NCBI GenBank assembly: GCA_937864265.1
Contig: CALMIR010000079.1
Coordinates: 1 to 64,000, forward strand
Length of the DNA stretch: 64,000 nucleotides
Direction: 5' to 3'
Source of the DNA: an uncultured Saprospirales bacterium
Lineage (GTDB): Bacteria > Bacteroidota > Bacteroidia > Chitinophagales > Saprospiraceae
Under the pieces are notes generated by a model, which searched no databases, had not been told where the DNA came from, and saw nothing but the letters and a program-made list of their open reading frames with translations. The position numbers and the translations under genes were made by a program. Of this stretch, positions 59,811-64,000 are shown piece after piece; within the stretch, counting starts at the first letter, position 1; each line of letters begins with the position of its first letter.

Positions 59811-60347
59811 CTAATTGGTTTTCTCGCCCACAAAGTAGTTTTCCTTATACTTGAACAGCACATTAAAAGTAGTCAAACTGCCGTAAATCCGCGTGATGTA
59901 CTGTTGCAAATTGACTTTCTCCTCGTCTGTCAGGTTACTGCTATTGATCCGCTGCTCCATCACGCGAAGGCGGTCTCTTAACATAACGATTTTGTGGAAA
60001 AAAGTTTCAATAGGAAGCTCTTTTGCTTTCAAATTGGGGTCAGAAGGTTGCAAAATGAGCATCCCTTTTTCCCAGCGATCGCCCAAGGGTATCTCTTCCT
60101 GTATCCCTGCGTAGGTTTTCAGGATTTTGATCAGCGATTTTTCTGCTTCCGTAAAGGTCACTTCCTCTTCGGGCGGCAGGGCTTCTACGATTTCCCATTT
60201 ATCGTATTCTTTGCCCACCTGCTTGACCCCGTAAAGCATAAAACACACATCGTACACCATTTTGTGCAAACGAATAATGACGCCATCGCCAAAAGCCGGA
60301 TGGCGTACCCTCGAACCAATGCCTAATGTTGTTGTTGTCTCACTCAT
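59811..60347 (-). CDS. Small conserved-type protein with Tudor-like N-terminus
   Basis: A 178-residue cytoplasmic protein. The N-terminus GSRVRHPAFGDGVIIRL resembles the small beta domain found at the C-terminus of UvrD/PcrA-type helicases and in CarD-like proteins, which bind protein or nucleic acid. The rest is helical (LIKILKTYAGIQEE; MLRDRLRVMEQRINSSNLTDEEK). The start overlaps the symporter stop by 8 bp, so the two are probably coupled. No enzyme motif. Function unknown. Confidence 0.6.
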   Translation of the reverse strand: MSETTTTLGIGSRVRHPAFGDGVIIRLHKMVYDVCFMLYGVKQVGKEYDKWEIVEALPPEEEVTFTEAEKSLIKILKTYAGIQEEIPLGDRWEKGMLILQPSDPNLKAKELPIETFFHKIVMLRDRLRVMEQRINSSNLTDEEKVNLQQYITRIYGSLTTFNVLFKYKENYFVGEKTN

Positions 60348-61761
60348 TTTTGTATAAATCCAGGTTTATTTCATTTTCAGTTTTGGCGATGATGGTTGAC
60401 ACCGACATATCGCCTGTCACATTTACTACGGTACGACACATGTCTAGGATTCGGTCAACGGGAAAAATTATAGCAATCCAGGCCGGATTTAACTCTACGG
60501 ACTGCAAAACTACGATCAGCATCACCAAACCGGCGCTCGGTACTGCCGCCGAACCGATAGATGCCAACGTAGCAGTGACCACAATGACCAATTGTTGGGA
60601 CAGGGTCAAATCGACCATGTGCATCTGTGCTAAAAATACAACGGCTACGGCCTGATAAAGGCTGGTACCATCCATGTTGACGGTAGCGCCTATCGGCAAA
60701 ACAAAATTCGTAACATTACTGGAAACCCCCAAATTGTCGCGCACACATTCCATCGTAACCGGCAGCGTAGCCGCACTAGAGCTGGTTGAAAAAGCCAAGA
60801 ACTGCGCCGGGCTGATTCTTTTGAAAAATGTGCCGTAATTCAGCTGCTTGACGAACATCCGAACCAAAATCGGATAAAACACAAAAATCATGATGGCCAG
60901 TCCAAGTGCCACAACCACGGAATAACTAAGGAGTGCTTTAAAAATCTCAATTACCTCTCCGAGTGTACCCGCCATTTTGGAAATCACGCCTGCCATGAGC
61001 GCAAAAACAAAAAAAGGAGCAGCTTGCATCACCATTTCCACCATTTTCAGGAAAACCTCATTGATGCCATTGACGAGGTTGATGACCGGCTGGGTGGTTG
61101 CTTGGGGCAAAAACAGGAGGGTGATCCCAAAAAAGATGCCAAAAAAGATGACCTGTAACATTTTTTTGCTATCCGTCAGCGCTGCAAAAATATTATCAGG
61201 AACAAAATCGACGAAGAACTGTAGAGGGCCGGCGTCTTTGAAGGACTCAGCGTCTTGCATGCGGCTTTGAACCACATCGCTGGAGCTTTCCCCCGCCGCC
61301 GCCGTCGTGGCATCTGCTATCATATCTGCATATTTGGGGTCTTGCAGCAGGTGCTTATTGTCTAAGATTTCTGCTTCTCCGGTATTTTGTACCCATATTT
61401 CATATTTGATACGGTTTTTTATGCGCTGATTTTCTTCGATATAGCTGCCGGGCTGCAAAATATTGACCAATAACAATCCCAAGCCAACTGCTGCCACGGT
61501 GGTCGTGATGTAGGCAACCAATGTTTTAATACCCATACGCCCCAATTTGGAAGGATCGGGCAAGCTGGAAACGCCGCTAATAATGGAAAACAATACCAGT
61601 GGTACGGCGATGAATTTGAGTAAACGAATAAAAATAGTACCAAAAGGATCAATCCAGTCTTGGGTAAATTTGTTCCAGCCAAAAGCGCTGGAAAGTAAAG
61701 AATAGATAATACCTAATGTGAGACCGATGATGATCTGCCAATGTAATGCTAGTTTTTTCAT
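60340..61761 (-). CDS. Dicarboxylate/amino acid:cation symporter (DAACS/SLC1 family)
   Basis: About 473 residues from the ATG at 61761 (MKKLALHWQIIIGLTLGIIY). The frame extends 39 codons further into sequence that is not membrane-like and reaches the palindromic repeat. Signature motifs of the glutamate/C4-dicarboxylate transporters are present: the serine-rich re-entrant loop FSTSSSAATLPVTMEC and NMDGT in PIGATVNMDGTSLYQ. There are ~8 membrane segments and an extended loop with charged residues near 130-210. It should import glutamate, aspartate or dicarboxylates with Na+ or H+. It begins the run of minus-strand genes that ends at 50340. Confidence 0.88.
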   Translation of the reverse strand: MKKLALHWQIIIGLTLGIIYSLLSSAFGWNKFTQDWIDPFGTIFIRLLKFIAVPLVLFSIISGVSSLPDPSKLGRMGIKTLVAYITTTVAAVGLGLLLVNILQPGSYIEENQRIKNRIKYEIWVQNTGEAEILDNKHLLQDPKYADMIADATTAAAGESSSDVVQSRMQDAESFKDAGPLQFFVDFVPDNIFAALTDSKKMLQVIFFGIFFGITLLFLPQATTQPVINLVNGINEVFLKMVEMVMQAAPFFVFALMAGVISKMAGTLGEVIEIFKALLSYSVVVALGLAIMIFVFYPILVRMFVKQLNYGTFFKRISPAQFLAFSTSSSAATLPVTMECVRDNLGVSSNVTNFVLPIGATVNMDGTSLYQAVAVVFLAQMHMVDLTLSQQLVIVVTATLASIGSAAVPSAGLVMLIVVLQSVELNPAWIAIIFPVDRILDMCRTVVNVTGDMSVSTIIAKTENEINLDLYKNE

Positions 61762-61823
61762 GGATGTGCGTGGTTGGATAAAATCAGCCCAAAATAGATA
61801 AATTCTGAAACTTGTACGCATTT

Positions 61824-61940
61824 GTAGTGTGCAAAAAATTACTTCTCGATTTACTAAAGTCCTTACCCTAGCGAACACACTTAAAATGAAACGTTTAGTC
61901 CGCTAGGGTAAGGCCAAAATCGGGAAGTTAATTTTTCTGC
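61824..61940. repeat. Inverted single copy of the palindromic repeat
   Basis: The reverse complement starts GCAGAAAAATTAACTTCCCGATTT, has CCTTACCCTAGCGG and CGCTAGGGTAAGGAC arms around ACTAAACGTTTCATTTTAAGTGTGT, and ends TTTTTTGCACACTAC. It differs from the tandem units at several positions. It lies between the divergent symporter and hemE genes and points opposite to the tandem units at 50 kb. Confidence 0.9.
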
Positions 61941-61985
61941 GTTATTTGTACCAAAAATACGAGGCTGCACCGTCTATTTTTTACC

Positions 61986-61993
61986 TACTTTTG
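61986..61993 (+). promoter_or_regulatory. Candidate -7 element directly before hemE
   Basis: TACTTTTG fits TAnnTTTG and ends 4 bases before the ATG at 61998. If used, the hemE transcript would be leaderless or nearly so. No clear -33 element was found. Confidence 0.4.
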
Positions 61994-61997
61994 CGCG

Positions 61998-63035
61998 ATG
62001 AAATGGCAAAATGACCTTTTTATCAGGACGGCATTGGGCGAAGAAGTGGAACGCCCCCCTGTGTGGCTGATGCGGCAAGCAGGTCGTATTCTACCCCAAT
62101 ACCGGGAACTGAGGGCCGGATTGGGCGACTTCAAGGAATTGGTCAAACGACCGGATTTGGCGGCGGAGGCTACCCTACAGCCCTTGGACGAACTAGGGGT
62201 GGATGCGGCCATCATTTTTTCCGACATTTTAGTCGTACCAGAGGCGATGGGGCTGGATTATGAGATGGAAGAACGAATTGGCCCTGTTTTCCCAAATGTC
62301 ATTACCGACGCGGCCACTGTGCGCGCCTTGCGAAGTGGAACGGATGCTGCCGACCAGTTGGAATATGTTTATCAAGCCCTCGCAATAACCAAGCAGCGAC
62401 TCGAAGCTCGTGTGCCACTCATCGGCTTTTCCGGCACGCCCTGGACCCTGCTCGCCTATATGGTAGAAGGTAAAGGCAGCAAAACATTCTCCAAAGCCAA
62501 AGCTTTTTTATATCGGGAAGAACACCTGGCACATGCGCTACTAGACAAGCTCACCGACACCATTATCGCTTATCTAAAAAGGCAAATTGCTCACGGTGCC
62601 GATCTGGTACAGCTTTTCGATTCTTGGGCGGGGATACTGAGCCAGGAACAATACCGAAGCTTTTCTGTTCCTTATATCCGACAAATATGCGCGGCCATTA
62701 CGGAAGTGCCGGTTACTGTTTTTGCCAAGGGCGCCTGGTTTGCCTTGGAAGATTGGGCGGATACGGCCTGTGAGGTGGTGGGGTTGGATTGGACGATGTC
62801 GCCCGTGAACAGCCGACAGCAAATCGGGCCAGACAAAATTTTGCAGGGCAATTTAGATCCCTGCCAATTGTACGCCAGCGAGGAGGCTGTAGCCACGGCT
62901 ACACTTGATATGTTAGATCAATTTGGCAGAAGGCATATTGCCAATTTAGGCCACGGTGTGTACCCCGATACTCCGCTTCCTGCGGTCAAGTCATTCGTAA
63001 ACACGGTGAAAAACTATCGCTATCCGATCGCATAA
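61998..63035 (+). CDS. hemE: Uroporphyrinogen decarboxylase
   Basis: A 345-residue enzyme that decarboxylates the four acetate side chains of uroporphyrinogen III to give coproporphyrinogen III in haem synthesis. The N-terminus [29 protein letters not shown] contains the substrate-binding arginines. [16 protein letters not shown] supplies the catalytic aspartate, and [16 protein letters not shown] and [11 protein letters not shown] are family signatures. Length and ends are typical. The gene is divergent from the symporter gene, separated from it by a palindromic repeat. accD follows in the same direction after 84 bp with its own likely promoter. Confidence 0.96.
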   Translation: MKWQNDLFIRTALGEEVERPPVWLMRQAGRILPQYRELRAGLGDFKELVKRPDLAAEATLQPLDELGVDAAIIFSDILVVPEAMGLDYEMEERIGPVFPNVITDAATVRALRSGTDAADQLEYVYQALAITKQRLEARVPLIGFSGTPWTLLAYMVEGKGSKTFSKAKAFLYREEHLAHALLDKLTDTIIAYLKRQIAHGADLVQLFDSWAGILSQEQYRSFSVPYIRQICAAITEVPVTVFAKGAWFALEDWADTACEVVGLDWTMSPVNSRQQIGPDKILQGNLDPCQLYASEEAVATATLDMLDQFGRRHIANLGHGVYPDTPLPAVKSFVNTVKNYRYPIA

Positions 63036-63062
63036 TATTTGACTTTTTTTTTAGGTATTTAC

Positions 63063-63091
63063 TTTGATTTCCTGTCGGAAGCGTATTTTTG
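63063..63091 (+). promoter_or_regulatory. Candidate accD promoter
   Basis: TTTG (63063-63066), a 17-base spacer and TATTTTTG (63084-63091) fit the Bacteroidota -33/-7 pattern. The ATG is 28 bases downstream of the -7 box. Confidence 0.5.
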
Positions 63092-63119
63092 AAGTTCTTT
63101 TTCCAACAAAATTGCAAAT

Positions 63120-63995
63120 ATGGGTTGGTTCAAACGCCTAAAAGACGGTATTCAAACAGCTACTCGCAACAAGAAAGAAGCGCCAGAGGGGTTGTGGTAC
63201 AAATGTGAAAGTTGCAAAGAAGCCTCGACGATGAAGGAGATGAAGGAGAATTTCTACAAATGTCCTCATTGCAATTACCACACCCGTATCAATTCTTTCG
63301 ATTATTTCAGCCTATTATTCGATGGCCCTTATGAGGAATTGTTCATCGATTTGGTATCTAAGGATCACCTGCATTTCACCGATTTAAAAGCTTACCCCGA
63401 TCGATTGAACGAAGCGTATCGCAAAACCCAATTATCAGACGCCATAGCGGTAGCGCACGGCAAAATCAACCGCCGCCCGCTTATCGTTGCCGCGATGGAC
63501 TTCAAGTTTATCGGCGGCTCTATGGGTTCGGTCGTTGGGGAAAGGATTGCCCGAGCCATTGATTTCGCCCGTCAAAACCGCACGCCCCTGCTCATCATTT
63601 CCAAATCGGGTGGCGCTCGCATGATGGAATCGGCCTTTTCGCTGATGCAAATGGCCAAGACCTCGGCCAAGCTTTCTCAATTGGCCAAAGCCGGTGTGCC
63701 GTATTTTTCCATGCTCACCGATCCCACTACGGGCGGTGTAACGGCTTCCTTTGCCATGTTAGGCGACATTAACTTCGCAGAACCCAAAGCATTGATCGGC
63801 TTTGCAGGGCCGCGCGTCATCAAGGAAACCATCAAGCGCGACCTGCCGGAAGATTTCCAGACTTCCGAGTTTTTGCTGGAGCACGGTTTTCTCGACTTTA
63901 TCGTTGACCGCAAAGATTTGAAAGAAACGGTGTCAGATATGGTATCTTATTTTGACCCTCAGAAAATGGACAAAAGCAAAATGCTGGAGGAGTAG
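63120..63995 (+). CDS. accD: Acetyl-CoA carboxylase carboxyltransferase subunit beta
   Basis: A 291-residue subunit that, with AccA, transfers CO2 from carboxybiotin to acetyl-CoA in fatty acid synthesis. An N-terminal zinc ribbon has four cysteines in CESC near 29-32 and CPHC near 48-51. The carboxyltransferase core shows MDFKFIGGSMGSVVGERI, SGGARMMESAFSLMQMAK, TDPTTGGVTASFAMLGD and FAGPRVIKETI. It is complete, with a TAG stop at 63993-63995 near the window edge. Confidence 0.96.
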   Translation: MGWFKRLKDGIQTATRNKKEAPEGLWYKCESCKEASTMKEMKENFYKCPHCNYHTRINSFDYFSLLFDGPYEELFIDLVSKDHLHFTDLKAYPDRLNEAYRKTQLSDAIAVAHGKINRRPLIVAAMDFKFIGGSMGSVVGERIARAIDFARQNRTPLLIISKSGGARMMESAFSLMQMAKTSAKLSQLAKAGVPYFSMLTDPTTGGVTASFAMLGDINFAEPKALIGFAGPRVIKETIKRDLPEDFQTSEFLLEHGFLDFIVDRKDLKETVSDMVSYFDPQKMDKSKMLEE

Positions 63996-64000
63996 CTTTA

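Noticed and set aside
61762-61878. N-terminal extension of the symporter to 61878
   Set aside because: The extra 39 residues are not membrane-like and reach into the palindromic repeat; the ATG at 61761 gives the family-typical start.

Overview
The window looks like a chromosomal segment of a Bacteroidota species, most likely of the Saprospiria/Saprospiraceae type (Lewinella- or Haliscomenobacter-like). I infer this from a type IX secretion C-terminal sorting domain, a DUF3570 outer-membrane barrel, a WbqC-family protein, TAnnTTTG-type -7 promoter elements and the general absence of Shine-Dalgarno sequences. The genus is a guess. No rRNA, tRNA, CRISPR array, phage or complete insertion sequence was seen.

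Layout. 0-12 kb is ordinary chromosome: threonylcarbamoyl-AMP synthase, a GH13-like protein, a saccharopine-dehydrogenase-like reductase, a DUF3570 barrel overlapping a T9SS-exported PQQ sugar dehydrogenase, a TolB-like propeller, WbqC, a dynamin-like GTPase and a TM2/TPR/SHOCT protein. 12.4-16.8 kb is more AT-rich and looks acquired: an Rpn-type nuclease pseudogene broken by an in-frame TAA, then a coupled cassette of a helical-repeat protein, a Ddl-like ATP-grasp ligase and a cystathionine beta-synthase-like enzyme.

17.2-37.3 kb is the most unusual part. Seven tightly spaced minus-strand genes encode, in transcription order, a DNase-I-fold (EEP) nuclease/phosphatase, a 1725-residue DUF6603-like giant protein, three large proteins I cannot assign (499, 340 and 1681 residues), and two tandem paralogues of about 1020 residues (Ig-like front, propeller-like back). 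None has a recognisable signal peptide. They look like one operon for an undescribed multi-protein assembly.

37.8-44.4 kb holds a SNF2 helicase with a SWIM finger, a retropepsin-like protein, a methyltransferase and a GH29 fucosidase. 44.4-49.7 kb encodes a 1751-residue MACPF (perforin-fold) protein. 50.3-61.8 kb is a second long minus-strand run: an SLC1-type symporter, a small protein, a TlpA-like lipoprotein, a TIR-TPR-SDR fusion, a sulfotransferase, a second MACPF protein and a pentapeptide-methyltransferase fusion. Copies of a palindromic repeat of about 120 bp lie at both ends of this run: three in tandem at 50.0-50.4 kb and one inverted at 61.8-61.9 kb. A decayed copy sits at 3.15 kb. 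The last tandem copy supplies the stop codon and last ~19 residues of the methyltransferase. The window ends with hemE and accD on the plus strand.

All family calls rest on motifs and remembered family features; no database search was run.
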